Shown here: piece after piece, positions 31,701 to 39,800 of the stretch
How positions within the stretch are numbered: position 1 is the first letter of the stretch
How the letters are laid out: each line of letters starts with the position of its first letter
NCBI GenBank assembly: GCA_947471745.1
Contig: CANJKZ010000461.1
Location: 811,001 to 875,000 of the forward strand
Origin: Closterium sp. Naga37s-1
Lineage: Eukaryota; Streptophyta; Zygnematophyceae; Desmidiales; Closteriaceae
Direction of reading: 5' to 3'
DNA length: 64,000 nucleotides
Notes under the pieces: model-generated
What the model was told of the DNA's origin: nothing
The model's input: the letters and a program-made list of their open reading frames with translations, nothing else
Databases searched by the model: none
Position numbers and translations under genes: made by a program

Positions 31701-34618
31701 CTCCCATATCCTCCACATTGTCTCCTCACAGCATCTCCCTCTGGCTGCTGCCAGTTGAAACCACCTGCTGTGCCTCCCAGTGGCTGCTGTGCCTCCCAGT
31801 GGCTGCTGTGCCTCCCAGTGGCTGCTGTGCCTCCCAGTGGCTGCTATGCCTCCCAGCAGAAACCTTACTGATTCCTCTCCCTTCACCCCCCTTCCGCTTC
31901 CCCTTCCTTCCCTTCACTGTTTCACCCTCCGGCTGCTGCCTGTGAAAACCACGTGCTACGCCTCCCAGGATGAGATTGGGAGAGCATGCATCCTCCCCCT
32001 CCGCCTTTTGCCAACCAGCCTGCTCTCCCTTCTCCGCTCTGCACCATTCAACCCTCCCCTCCCCCACCCCAGCTTCACCCTCCGCCTGCTGCCAGTGGAA
32101 ACCACCTGCTACGCCTCCCAGAAGGAGATTGATCCCTTCCCAAGCGACTTTTGAGTCGACTCAAAGTCACCACCTGCTACGCCTCGCAGGAGGAGATTGC
32201 CTCAGCCAGTCAGCCTCGTCGTTGCCGCTAACCACCTCCCTTCTTCCCTCCCTCCGCTCCATTCACCTCCCCCCAGCTTCACCCTGCGTCTGCTGCCAGT
32301 GGAAACCACGTGCTACGCCTCCCAGGAGGAGATCGCCTCAGCCATCAAGCCTCTCATTGCCGCCCACTTCCCCCCGGTCGGCCAATCAGCAAGCGACACG
32401 TCCGAGGCCCAACCCAAGGGATCAACGGTATGTATGAGTATGGTCGATTGGTAGGGGGTTTGCTTTGCGATAGGTCACTGTTCATCCTCGGTACGGCCTT
32501 GCTCGCGTTCTTTCCGCTTCAAGGTGTGTGTTAAGGCTTCAAGGCTCTGATGCTTTGATGCCCACGCCCTTTTGTAAGTCGACTCAAAAGGTGTGTGTTG
32601 ATGACCACATGATCCCTGTAGGCGCACATCCCCCCTATGCACATCCTCCCTATAGGCGCATAACACATCCCACCCATTATTTGCGTCCTGTGCACGCAGT
32701 CATCATAAAACCAAAGATAAACTGGAAAATCAGAAAATGAGGTCTGCATAGGTTGATGAAGCGCATATCAGAGAGAAGATCCTTCCCTTCGTTAAACTAC
32801 ACATCACTAATACCAAACGCCGGAGCTATTTTTACTTATGATATTCTTCCTCTGAGCTTTACTTTCCAGTTTGTACAGCTGGAAATTTTGGTCGATACAG
32901 AGCTTGACCTTTCCCTTGCAGGCTCACCTCTGTTCATCCTCTACACATTGAAACCCACTATCAAACTCACCCTGCTTTCCCTTTGTACATATTTTGTGCG
33001 ACCAACTGTTTGCAACTAACTTGTGAAACTGATCCAACGACAGCCTTGACCTTTCCCTTCTGGGTTCAGCATACATCCTCTTTTTGTCTCACCAGTTGAC
33101 TTTTGAGTCGATTCAAAAGTCAACCTTCGTGGTTCAGTGTGCATCCTCTTTATAGGCTCACCTTGTATTCCATGACATGCTTCCTCTTTCCTGTACCGTT
33201 TGGAATCATAATTGAGAATCGAGCCAACTAAGGGCTTGACCTTTCTCTTCCGGGTTCAGCATACATCCTCTTTATAGGCACCCCTTGCATCCCGTTACAT
33301 GCCTCCTCTTTCCTGCACAGTTCGGAATCATATTTGAGAAGCGAGCCAACGAAGGGCTTGAGAGAGCAGGCGTGATCGACACTGTAGCCAAGCTGGTGCC
33401 TGCTCCGCATAAAGTGGACCTCCGGAACCCAGACAAGACCATCATGCTGCAAGTGGTGAAGGTATGACATGCATACATGCCCCATGCAGAGTGTTCATGG
33501 TCTGTGGTATGCTAAGCTGGTGCCCGCTCCGCATAAAGTGGACCTCCGGAACCCAGACAAGACCATCATGCTGCAAGTGGTGAAGGTATGACATGCATGC
33601 ACCGGGCTGTACATCTGTAGGCATGGTATACCAAGCTGGTGCCTGCTTTGCATATGGTGAAGGTATGACATGCATGCATGCATGTACACGCTGTAAATTC
33701 ATGAAGAAATGGTATGCCAATCTGGTGCCTGTACCCCACGTGTCTGGTTTGCGTGGTTTGACGTGGCGTATGTTACTGGTTTAGTCTGCTTGGTAAATAG
33801 TATGCTTCTTGCCGAACGCGCAGTTGTTTTTGTTTTTGTTGGCTTCTTTGCATCGCAGTCTTATTTTCCCCCAGGGTTGATTTGCTATTGCTTTAACCTT
33901 CAGCATGTGGTTTCGTGGTGTAGTTGGTTATCACGTCAGTCTAACACACTGAAGGTCTCCGGTTCAAGTCCGGGCGAAGCCACTTTTTAATGGAATTCGT
34001 CATCCAAGTATTTCAGGCTATCTAACGTCATTGTCCTTCTTACTCTTCTTATCTCCACTGCCCTCTCTCTCACTCAACATATGTTCTCAGTGTCCCCCAT
34101 TCCACCCCTGCACTCCCTCCCTCTTCCCCAGACCATCTGTTTCGTCTCCATCCTCGCAGACTGCCCTAGCCAAGTACAACCTGCGTCAGTTGTGCCTCCC
34201 CCAGGTGGAAGCCAAACCCGGTGCTGCTGGGGAAGCAAAGCCAAGCCTCTCCCTCACTGAACTCATTCTCTCAGTCTCCCCTATTCCACCCCTCCATTCC
34301 CTCTCTTCCCCATACCATCTATTTGCCAAGTACACAATGTTTACCCCATATTACTCTTCCCCCGCTCTCCCCCCCCACCCCACCCTGTTCTCTCCCTCCC
34401 TCCCTCCCCCCCAGACCATCTGTTTCATCTCCATCTTAAACGATTTCAAGGCCCTTGCCAAGTACAACCTGCGCCAGTTGTGCCTCCCCCAGGAGGATGC
34501 CAAGCCTGGTGCTGCTGGGGAAGCCAAGCCTGCTGCTGCTGGGGAAGCCAAGCCTGATGATGCTGCTGATGCTAGCGCTAGTGATGATGGGGGCGATGGT
34601 AATGCTGGCGAGGACTGA
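22782..34618 (+). CDS. THUMP-domain protein, THUMPD1/Tan1-like tRNA acetylation cofactor (7 exons)
   Basis: Family members bind tRNA and support NAT10/Kre33 in making N4-acetylcytidine at position 12 of Ser and Leu tRNAs. Inferred coding exons are 22782-22874, 24016-24126, 25593-25745, 26787-27220, 32277-32427, 33321-33461 and 34415-34618, all bounded by AG and GT. They sum to 1,287 nt (428 residues) with phases that fit. Recognisable blocks in order are a basic N-terminus (GKSKRHKSRYLN), RGWLVSSVTGRERECGREI, FVSVESGCKALLFVR, an E/K/G-rich insert at about 137-242, CELAEAVLRHAKATQQ, TLRLLPVETTCYASQEEI, FEKRANEGLERAGVID, APHKVDLRNPDKTI and LAKYNLRQLCLP, then an Ala/Asp-rich tail. The last five form the THUMP region. 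The introns are packed with decayed partial copies of the adjacent exons. A hAT transposon lies in intron 4 and tRNA-Val in intron 6. Exon ends are by-eye inferences. Confidence 0.87.
23392..23606 (+). repeat. 43-bp tandem repeat, five copies (intron 1)
   Basis: Five 43-bp units beginning ATGCACCCGAAACCCGAAAC and continuing into TTGTTGTTGCTCGC. The open frames across them are by-products of the repeat. Confidence 0.92.
23675..23935 (+). repeat. Two partial copies of THUMPD1 exon 2
   Basis: Copies start at 23675 and 23846, each after an AG, and repeat the first part of the true exon (24016) up to GAGAGGGAGTGCGGG. The exon 3' end and its donor are absent. The period is about 170 bp, so the intron sequence between them is copied too. 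Confidence 0.88.
24986..25500 (+). repeat. Four partial copies of THUMPD1 exon 3
   Basis: Copies near 24990, 25122, 25317 and 25464 each carry an acceptor-like CACAG or CACAC and then TGGTGCAACAAGCTGG-like sequence matching the start of the true exon at 25593. They lack the conserved 3' half (IDALLANEVAALKKQ). Intronic sequence (GTATCTGACTGAGCTG) is copied with them. Confidence 0.85.
25147..25228 (+). repeat. (GGGA)n microsatellite
   Basis: About 20 GGGA units growing out of the second copy of exon 3. Confidence 0.95.
25919..26165 (+). repeat. Polypyrimidine repeat, TTTCCCCTCC unit
   Basis: A 10-bp pyrimidine unit repeated about 13 times, then a looser C/T tract. Intron 3; frames on both strands are spurious. 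Confidence 0.93.
26331..26665 (+). repeat. Three partial copies of THUMPD1 exon 4 (5' end)
   Basis: Copies near 26331, 26455 and 26615 repeat the start of the true exon at 26787. The clearest reads SLESGRKALLFVRM against SVESGCKALLFVRI, and the one at 26331 is the most decayed. None includes the long E/K-rich part. Confidence 0.82.
27302..27362 (+). repeat. Copy of THUMPD1 exon 4, 3' end
   Basis: Repeats the last part of exon 4, reading CELAEALLRHVKATQQSAIQ against CELAEAVLRHAKATQQSATR, just downstream of the true exon. The donor region is altered. Confidence 0.88.
27420..28560 (+). repeat. Array of decayed copies of THUMPD1 exon 5, upstream of the hAT element
   Basis: About seven copies (near 27425, 27535, 27648, 27763, 27890, 28033 and 28498) retain parts of CTGCTGCCAGTGGAAAC and CTACGCCTCCCAGGAGGAG, which in the true exon (32277) encode LLPVETTCYASQEE. 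Most carry the acceptor-side CAGCTTCACC. Frames are broken in most, and the spacing is irregular, about 110-450 bp. Confidence 0.85.
28171..28198. repeat. Palindrome P1
   Basis: Arms GGTGTTTTTGAGAC and GTCTCAAAAACATC, 13 of 14 positions complementary, no spacer. Member of a dispersed palindrome family. Confidence 0.9.
28598..31498 (+). mobile_element. Complete hAT DNA transposon in intron 4 of the THUMPD1-like gene
   Basis: Perfect 18-bp terminal inverted repeats, CTTAGTTGGAGTATACGC at 28598-28615 and its complement at 31481-31498. They are flanked by 8-bp direct repeats GTACCCAG (28590-28597) and GTACCCAT (31499-31506), one mismatch, the duplication length typical of hAT. Subterminal AACGC/GCGTT motifs cluster at both ends. 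One intact transposase frame lies inside, so the element could be or recently have been active. It landed within the array of exon 5 copies. Confidence 0.9.
28997..31141 (+). CDS. hAT-family transposase (BED zinc finger, DUF659, hAT dimerisation)
   Basis: 714 residues, uninterrupted. A BED-like zinc-binding region at about 43-92 has C59, C62, H76 and C91. A DUF659-like region at about 193-345 contains VSSDMMTDRNHRP and CMDGGSNYAVACREL, plus CATHVLDLMMED, the usual place of RNase H-fold catalytic residues. The hAT C-terminal dimerisation region at about 590-680 contains WWTWHATDAPHL, CERNWSMWDAVHT and RNRLG. An acidic tail follows. The ATG at 28997 is the first in a long frame well inside the inverted repeats. 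The protein should cut and join the element ends. Confidence 0.93.
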   Translation: MATPPSATPSSTATPTAAPHASSVEETSADLVIMHETHAVYEHFLVKEGDESGHATKVCKWCRHKFTGGMYRAAQHITSWKGMRRREVRICKDAPKAARDGVKALYETKSKSREQKSAAEVSAVAAVSGAVGEAAKRSCMTDFYGDESAGKKNDADESICLAFAALRLPEHHADHPVSRNMVSCIARAGDGYVAPRRRFIGGVGLQKCRKRIEAALVPIAASWRRDGVTVSSDMMTDRNHRPQANVLLINDSGAVFVESVDTKMEQKTGGYIASLLRPILKKAGPENVVAFCMDGGSNYAVACRELMEDYPHIEQVPCATHVLDLMMEDVGKMDWATNLVSRGNEIITFTHSHHFTRGYLRSPLVNGGKGKQVLKPAGTRFGTQFIAISRLCEVRLSLLQMVLSEEWNDWATGARSKSAATFREHIMDETWWKTAEFFTKLMAKPFAIMRATDATTKGMMGRLYDSMLQLTEDVDDILEEHSAGYLTRVEVKDIRLIVKDRWDKSLACPLHVVGRILNPANQEEGIFRNDVECTRVLKAYIAKHYDHLTFTDSDGEERRASLVLQEELTAYLTLQGSFGLPTAIEVRAAVKAGKMTAVQWWTWHATDAPHLATCAIRNLSQPVSAAPCERNWSMWDAVHTARRNRLGSEKCRDLVYVAHNWQVVHNWYKVPQGQGVVKGNIPEAPLPEGYNMEEDGEEEEVGEDEDMVLEDEYA
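31600..32205 (+). repeat. Array of copies of THUMPD1 exon 5, downstream of the hAT element
   Basis: Copies near 31602, 31640, 31732, 31917, 32074 and 32165 precede the true exon at 32277. Those nearest the exon are best preserved (32074 keeps CTTCACCCTCCGCCTGCTGC and the YASQ codons). At 31770-31856 the copy has expanded into about five 19-bp units of TGCCTCCCAGTGGCTGCTG. Confidence 0.87.
32145..32169. repeat. Palindrome P2
   Basis: Arms GCGACTTTTGAGTC and GACTCAAAGTCAC around a TCGA centre, one base missing in the right arm. Confidence 0.85.
32566..32595. repeat. Palindrome P3 (imperfect)
   Basis: CGCCCTTTTGTAAGTC opposite GACTCAAAAGGTGTG; same centre as P2, several mismatches. Confidence 0.7.
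33095..33124. repeat. Palindrome P4
   Basis: Arms GTTGACTTTTGAGTC and GATTCAAAAGTCAAC, 14 of 15 complementary, no spacer. Confidence 0.88.
33195..33235 (+). repeat. Decayed 5' copy of THUMPD1 exon 6
   Basis: TTTGGAATCATAATTGAGAA and the following bases parallel the true exon start at 33321, with an in-frame stop after the RAN codons. Flanking text (CTTCCGGGTTCAGC, CATCCTCTTTATAGGC) is also repeated. Confidence 0.8.
33515..33670 (+). repeat. Two 3'-end copies of THUMPD1 exon 6, with donor
   Basis: 33515-33586 repeats the last 72 nt of the exon (LVPAPHKVDL to LQVVK) almost perfectly and is followed by the same GTATGACATGCATG donor. A shorter copy lies near 33630-33670, and a trace of LVP sequence near 33718. 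Confidence 0.9.
33909..33982 (+). tRNA. tRNA-Val (anticodon AAC)
   Basis: A full cloverleaf can be drawn: acceptor GGTTTCG with CGAAGCC, D arm GTGT...TCAC, anticodon stem TCAGT with ACTGA around loop CTAACAC, T arm TCCGG-TTCAAGT-CCGGG, discriminator A. No encoded CCA, as in eukaryotes. A T-run (CTTTTTAA) follows as RNA polymerase III terminator. It lies in intron 6 of the THUMPD1-like gene, same strand. Confidence 0.95.
34124..34340 (+). repeat. Partial copies of THUMPD1 exon 7
   Basis: 34130-34204 repeats ACCATCTGTTTCGTCTCCAT through the KYNLRQLCLPQ codons after a CCCCAG acceptor, but an internal change puts its two halves in different frames; a further GCTGCTGGGGAAGC trace follows. A shorter trace lies near 34309-34335. 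The true terminal exon starts at 34415. Confidence 0.85.
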
Positions 34619-35170
34619 ACAGGCTGCTCTGGGAATCAAGCGAAGCTTGGAATCAGTGAGTAGTAAGGATCCTGTAGTACTGATAGTGTTTGCAAATCAA
34701 CCGTATCCGAGCACAACGAAATGATACAATATGCACGGAAATCTTAAAATTAAGGTTTAAATATCATAGTGGCAGGTGCTCCTACAGCCCCGCGTGCTAT
34801 TGTTCCTGCAGCCCCATCAACTGCCATCTGCACCAAATCAGGAGCTGCCGCTTCTGTAGCAGCTCGAGGCCCATCCTGGTTCTTCTGCAGCCCCATCCGC
34901 AGCAGCACTTGTCGTTCCTGGTGTGGCTCCTGCTGCCCCTTCAGCCTCTCCTACGGCCTCCGCCCCCCCTGCTGCGGCCTCTGCCGTGTGGCCTCTGCCG
35001 CCCCTGCTGTGGCTTGTGCCGCCCTTGCTGCCCGTGCTTTCCGGCTCGTGCATGCAGCCCTATCCTCTGCAGCTCCTTTAGCCCCACTTTCTGCCATCTC
35101 ACCGACTCAGGAGCTGCCAGGCTACCCTGCCATAAGAAATTCTAGATTATGTTTAACTCTCAAAAATCGT
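34619..35170. other. Downstream region of the THUMPD1-like gene; nothing recognised
   Basis: Probable 3' untranslated and intergenic DNA. 34775-35110 is Gly/Ala/Pro-coding low complexity (GCAGCCCC- and TGCCGCCCC-like units) with open frames on both strands that I do not support as genes. Confidence 0.4.
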
Positions 35171-35243
35171 GACTCCATGGCCCAATGGATAAGGCGCTGG
35201 TCTACGGAACCAGAGATTCTGGGTTCGATCCATCGAGGAGGTC
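35171..35243 (+). pseudogene. tRNA-Arg(ACG)-like sequence with broken T arm
   Basis: The first two-thirds match plant tRNA-Arg(ACG) closely: GACTCCATGGCCCAATGGAT, then the anticodon arm CTGGTCTACGGAACCAG. After TTCTGGGTTCGATCC the sequence diverges (ATCGAGGAGGTCG), so the T stem and most of the acceptor stem cannot form. I read it as a tRNA pseudogene or a tRNA-derived end of another element. Confidence 0.75.
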
Positions 35244-35389
35244 GACATCTTGAATGATGTAGAGCGTATCATGGAAGTTGTTTTCTGGGATCCAACGGTT
35301 TTTGTCTGGGGTTTTGCGTTGATCACGCACACTTACTGAAACAATACGCCAAAAGCGCAGCACTGTAGCTTTTGGCGCAGGGTTTCTGT

Positions 35390-35592
35390 CTGCTACAACC
35401 CTACAAAGTTCCTATAGGCAGGAATCTGCGCGATGCCGCGGCTATCTTCAACAAACAGCAAAGCCGGGCGCGAATGACAGTGGAGCAGATAAACAGAAGA
35501 TTGAAAGGGAAATTCAGAATCATCGACGACCTCGCGCCCAAACAAGGTGCCCCAGACTCGTGGGGCATGTTGTGTCTTGCACAACGTCGATA
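35390..35592 (+). pseudogene. Possible Harbinger-type (DDE_Tnp_4) transposase fragment
   Basis: The frame reads FNKQQSRARMTVEQINRRLKGKFRI, which resembles the C-terminal FN.RHS.AR..VE..FG.LK.RF block of PIF/Harbinger transposases and their HARBI1 relatives. About 70 codons remain, with no catalytic D/D/E visible. No inverted repeats were found. Confidence 0.45.
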
Positions 35593-36058
35593 ATCTTCTT
35601 GGGACTCGTCCAAGGGCCGGCCCTCCGCGTGACGAGCACGGATGGTGGTTGACCGTCCCCTCACTACTGGAGCACCCGGTTTTACTCCAAGCGCCAACAT
35701 GATCAGCTTGCCTAGGTGCTGCACTCGGGGTGGGTGCAGTCCCACCCGACCAAGGATCGGGTGAGTTCCTCAAAAATGTCGCATGCACGATCAACTGCGG
35801 AGCTTATAGCGGATGCTATGTTTCCGGCCATAGCGTTTGCAATGGCCATGCCCGGCCCGCCCATATCTAGCGCCGTGTTAATCACTCACGTGTTGCGTGT
35901 TGGCATCGGTTTGCAGGAGGCGTCCTCATCTCAGTCTTGGAACTCAGGCTCCCTTGGTGCCTGGTGTCCGTTGACAGAACTACTTGGGGCGTGGAGGCAG
36001 CAGGAGGGCTCGGTGGCGCACATGTATAAGAGATGGCAATGCGAGGGGTGTCAGAATA
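35593..36058. other. Intergenic; nothing recognised
   Basis: No supported gene or repeat. A short plus frame near 35716-36050 has no recognisable motif and is cut by element H. Confidence 0.35.
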
Positions 36059-36716
36059 GCAAGCAGAAAGTTAGAACAGAGAAGAGGGTTTGCACTAGCA
36101 GGCAGTTTAGTACATATAGGAAAGCCTGATTTGGGCTATACTCACTATAGAGTACCCCACTGCAGGCTAGACAAATATCACATTCTGACACACCCCCATA
36201 GTCAACGTGGGGTATAATCAGCACAGCAAGCAGTCATAGAGCAGGTTCACAAGTACAAGCAAAGCTAGAGGCATTCGCAAAGGGCAAGTGAGGAGGAGGA
36301 GGCAGGACTGTGAGAGGAGAGGAGATAGGAGGCGACGGGTGAAGCCGCAGACACACGGGCAACAGGAGCCGCACTAACGGAGTGGCTACCGGAGCAAGGG
36401 CCCCGGACTACAGGAGTAACTGGCTCCGCGGCTAAGACGAGCGGCAGGAGCAACGGACCCACGGACTACTGGCGCTGCTGGCGACACGACGGCTACCTCC
36501 GCTCAACCTCCCCCAACTGTCCCACCCCCCTTTCACACACCCCCTGCTGCACCCCTAGCTTCACTCCCACGACACCCCCCTAGCGCCACTCCCTCAACTC
36601 CCACACACCCACCCCCCTCAGCGGCAGCTGCAGCAGTGGGAGACGGAGGAGGAGGAGGAGCAGGGGACGGTTCACACACCCGCCACCCCCATACCCGCCA
36701 CCCCCATACCCCCAAC
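36059..36716 (-). mobile_element. Truncated non-autonomous LTR element H
   Basis: A 132-bp LTR (36059-36190, TGTCAGAATAG to CTGACA) is followed by internal sequence closely matching the corresponding ends of elements B and C, including CACCCCCATAGTCAACGTGG and the GGAGACGGAGGAGGAGGAGG block. The other half, with the primer site and second LTR, is missing. Its LTR is about 45 bp shorter than those of B and C, through an internal deletion. Confidence 0.85.
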
Positions 36717-36757
36717 ACAGGAGCAGATATTGAACAAAAAAAACCCATACATACACA

Positions 36758-36827
36758 GGACCAGTAGCATAACTCGATCTTCACGACGAAGCGTTGTACT
36801 TTGTGGGTTCGATACCCGCCTGGTTCT
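36758..36827 (+). other. tRNA-like sequence
   Basis: GGACCAG can pair with CTGGTTC over 7 bp (one G-U), and GTGGG-TTCGATA-CCCGC forms a perfect T arm. A T-rich terminator-like run follows. The middle does not fold into normal D and anticodon arms and is a few nucleotides short, so this may be a decayed tRNA, an unusual tRNA or a tRNA-derived repeat. Confidence 0.4.
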
Positions 36828-36890
36828 TTTATTTTTAGCGTTATTGTGCTCAGTTGAGCGTTCTCTTTTTACGGTATATTCAACTCAGCT

Positions 36891-39800
36891 CTAAGTTCCC
36901 AGCTGAGCATCAACTCCCTCATCCTGCAGCACCCCTACACTGTCACTGCTCCTTAAGGCACTTTCACCATCTTGCAATCCATCTAAACCATCTACACCGC
37001 TTTCAACCGCTTGTGCACGTAACACCACAGGCGGGCTTATAATGTCGTCGCGGCTCTGAACAAGGCAGAGCTCCAGGCGCTTGGGAGTGGGGGGAGTGAG
37101 AGAGGACTCGGTGCTGTCCAGAGGTGGAGAGCGGTGGTGCAAGGTTCGTGCGAGCACAGCCTGTAGGGAGAAAGAATGGTAGCACGAGGAGCAATCAGGT
37201 GAGGAAGGTTGCACTGCCATGGGTTGCCAATGCCAGCTCTTCTGATATAGCTTGGCCCAAAGCATGGCAGAGCGGCAGCAGACAATAGCACCAGGCCCAG
37301 CAGCAGCTGCTCACCTGTAGGGGTGCCACTGCCCGCTCTGCTGCTGCAACAGGACAGCTAGACGAACATTGAAAACCCAGCAGAGCAGCAACAAGCAGTA
37401 GCACGAGGCGCAACAGCAGCTGCTCACCTGTAGGGATGCCACTGCCGGCTCTGATGCTGCAACAGAAAAGCTAGACGAACATTGAATGCACAGCAGAGCA
37501 GCAACAAACAGTAGCACGAGGGGCAACAGCAGCTGCTCACCTGTAGGGATGCCACTGCTAGCTCTGCTGCTCTAGCCAAGTCGTGCGGATACTTCTGATG
37601 AAAGAGGGAGGGAGGGAAGGAAGGGAAGGAGAAAGTGTGGGAGGGAGAGAATGGAAGGAGAGCAGGGGGAATAAGCAGCGGAGTGAGATTTACCCGGAGA
37701 GTGCGATGTTACCAGAAGAGTGTGATGTAACCAGCACTGCGAGATGTAACCAGCAGTGCGAGATGCAACCAAAGTACTTTTGACGGATTGAGATGCAATG
37801 AGACGCCTGTTATGCAACTGTTCCCGATTCTCACACAACTGCCCCACTCACATGCGACCATCCAAGCAGCAATGCGGTCATCAAATCACCCGTTCCCTGC
37901 ACGTGTGCCGTTCATTTGGGATGGCATGTGGGTTGGCACATTGGATGGCATGCAGCATGGCATGTGGGATGTCATGTGGGATGGCATGGGGGATGGCATG
38001 GGGGATGGCATGGTGGATGGGAGATGTAAGGCGTGTGACTTGGTATGTCAAATGGAATAAGGTATAGCATTTGAAAGGGCATGTGAGATGGCATGTGATA
38101 TGGCATGTCGAATGCATGTAGTATGACAGGAAAAACAGCATGTGGGATTGCAGGTGGTAACTCACTCATGTGCCATGTGGAATGGCATGTGGAATGGCAT
38201 GTGGAATGGCATGTGGAATGGCATGTGGAATGGCATGTGGAATGGCATGTGGAATGGCATGTGGAATGGCATGTGGAATGGCATGTGGAATGGCATGTGG
38301 AATGGCATGTGGAATGGCATGTGGAATGGCATGTGGAATGGCATGTGGAATGGCATGTGGAATGGCATGTGGAATGGCATGTGGAATGGCATGTGGAATG
38401 GCATGTGGAATGGCATGTGGAATGGCATGTGGAATGGCATGTGGAATGGCATGTGGAATGGCATGTGGAATGGCATGTGGAATGGCATGTGGAATGGCAT
38501 GTGGAATGGCATGTGGAATGGCATGTGGAATGGCATGTGGAATGGCATGTGGAATGGCATGTGGAATGGCATGTGGAATGGCATGTGGAATGGCATGTGG
38601 AATGGCATGTGGAATGGCATGTGGAATGGCATGTGGAATGGCATGTGGAATGGCATGTGGAATGGCATGTGGAATGGCATGTGGAATGGCATGTGGAATG
38701 GCATGTGGAATGGCATGTGGAATGGCATGTGGAATGGCATGTGGAATGGCATGTGGAATGGCATGTGGAATGGCATGCGGGATGGCATGTCAAATGCCAT
38801 GTGAAATGGCACGTTGTGTAAGGCAGGTGATGTGTGAGAATGGGACATGACAAGAGGCATGGAAAGTGTAAGAGAGATTGCATAACCATGTGGCATGTGC
38901 TGTTTCAAAGCTACAGGTGATGTACCTGGATTCGACATGGAAAACCACATGGTAACCACCTGGAACCGACATGCTAACCACATGGCAAGCACCTGGAACC
39001 GACGTGGTCACCACATGGTAACCACATGGCAAACGCACTTATAGAATGTATGTTGGCCACCGCGTATTACAATGAAGATTGCACGAGTCAGAGAGTGTGA
39101 GGAGTGTGAGAAGGAGAGTGTGAGAAGGAGTGTGAGAAGGAGGATGAGAAGGAGGGTGTCATACAGTGAAGTACTGGGGTATCTTGGGCACAGCTATGCA
39201 GAACCGTCGTAAGGAATGTGGTCCAGATGATGAAGATGGTCCAGATGGTGTGGAGCCCTCCTGAAATATGTCGACCGGAGAGTGAGGATTGGAGAGTGGG
39301 AGACAGGGTAGTGTTGGTGAGAGTGGCAAGGACAGGTACAAGAACGGACAGGTAGTGCTTCCCAAGGTCACGACAAGGAACTCAACACTAACCAAAAGGG
39401 ATGTGCCTCATATGCCCACCCTGCGTCGTGTAAAACCCTCCCCGTGCTGTCCCACCCACCTCCTCTGGAGGATGAAGTCCGTTCCGTGCGCCAAAAGGAA
39501 CACTGACCACCAGACCGACACTTTCTCTGAGGCGCCTCAAAAATTTGTTCTACGAGCCAAAACGAACATTGACCACCAGACCGACACGACAGTCCCCTAG
39601 CTGCCGCACTCACCTCCTCTACAGCAGCGCTGCGGGCGTCACTCCCCACCCCACCACCAGCACAAGCAGCATGTCCAACCAGGTGCGTTTTTAGTTGTCT
39701 CAATACACCGCGACCACCAGACCAACACCCTCCTTGCGGCCTCGCCCCACTCACCTACTCTACAGCAGCGCTACTGGCAACACTCCCCAGAACCAGCACA

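Noticed and set aside
34769..35257. 162-residue Ala/Cys-rich frame
   Set aside because: Low-complexity sequence open on both strands, no domain; its end runs into the tRNA-Arg-like sequence.
38104..38992. Long repetitive proteins (HVEW, MWNG, GMAC, MPFH, CHST repeats)
   Set aside because: They are translations of the 12-bp minisatellite in several frames at once; none has a unique flank with coding character.
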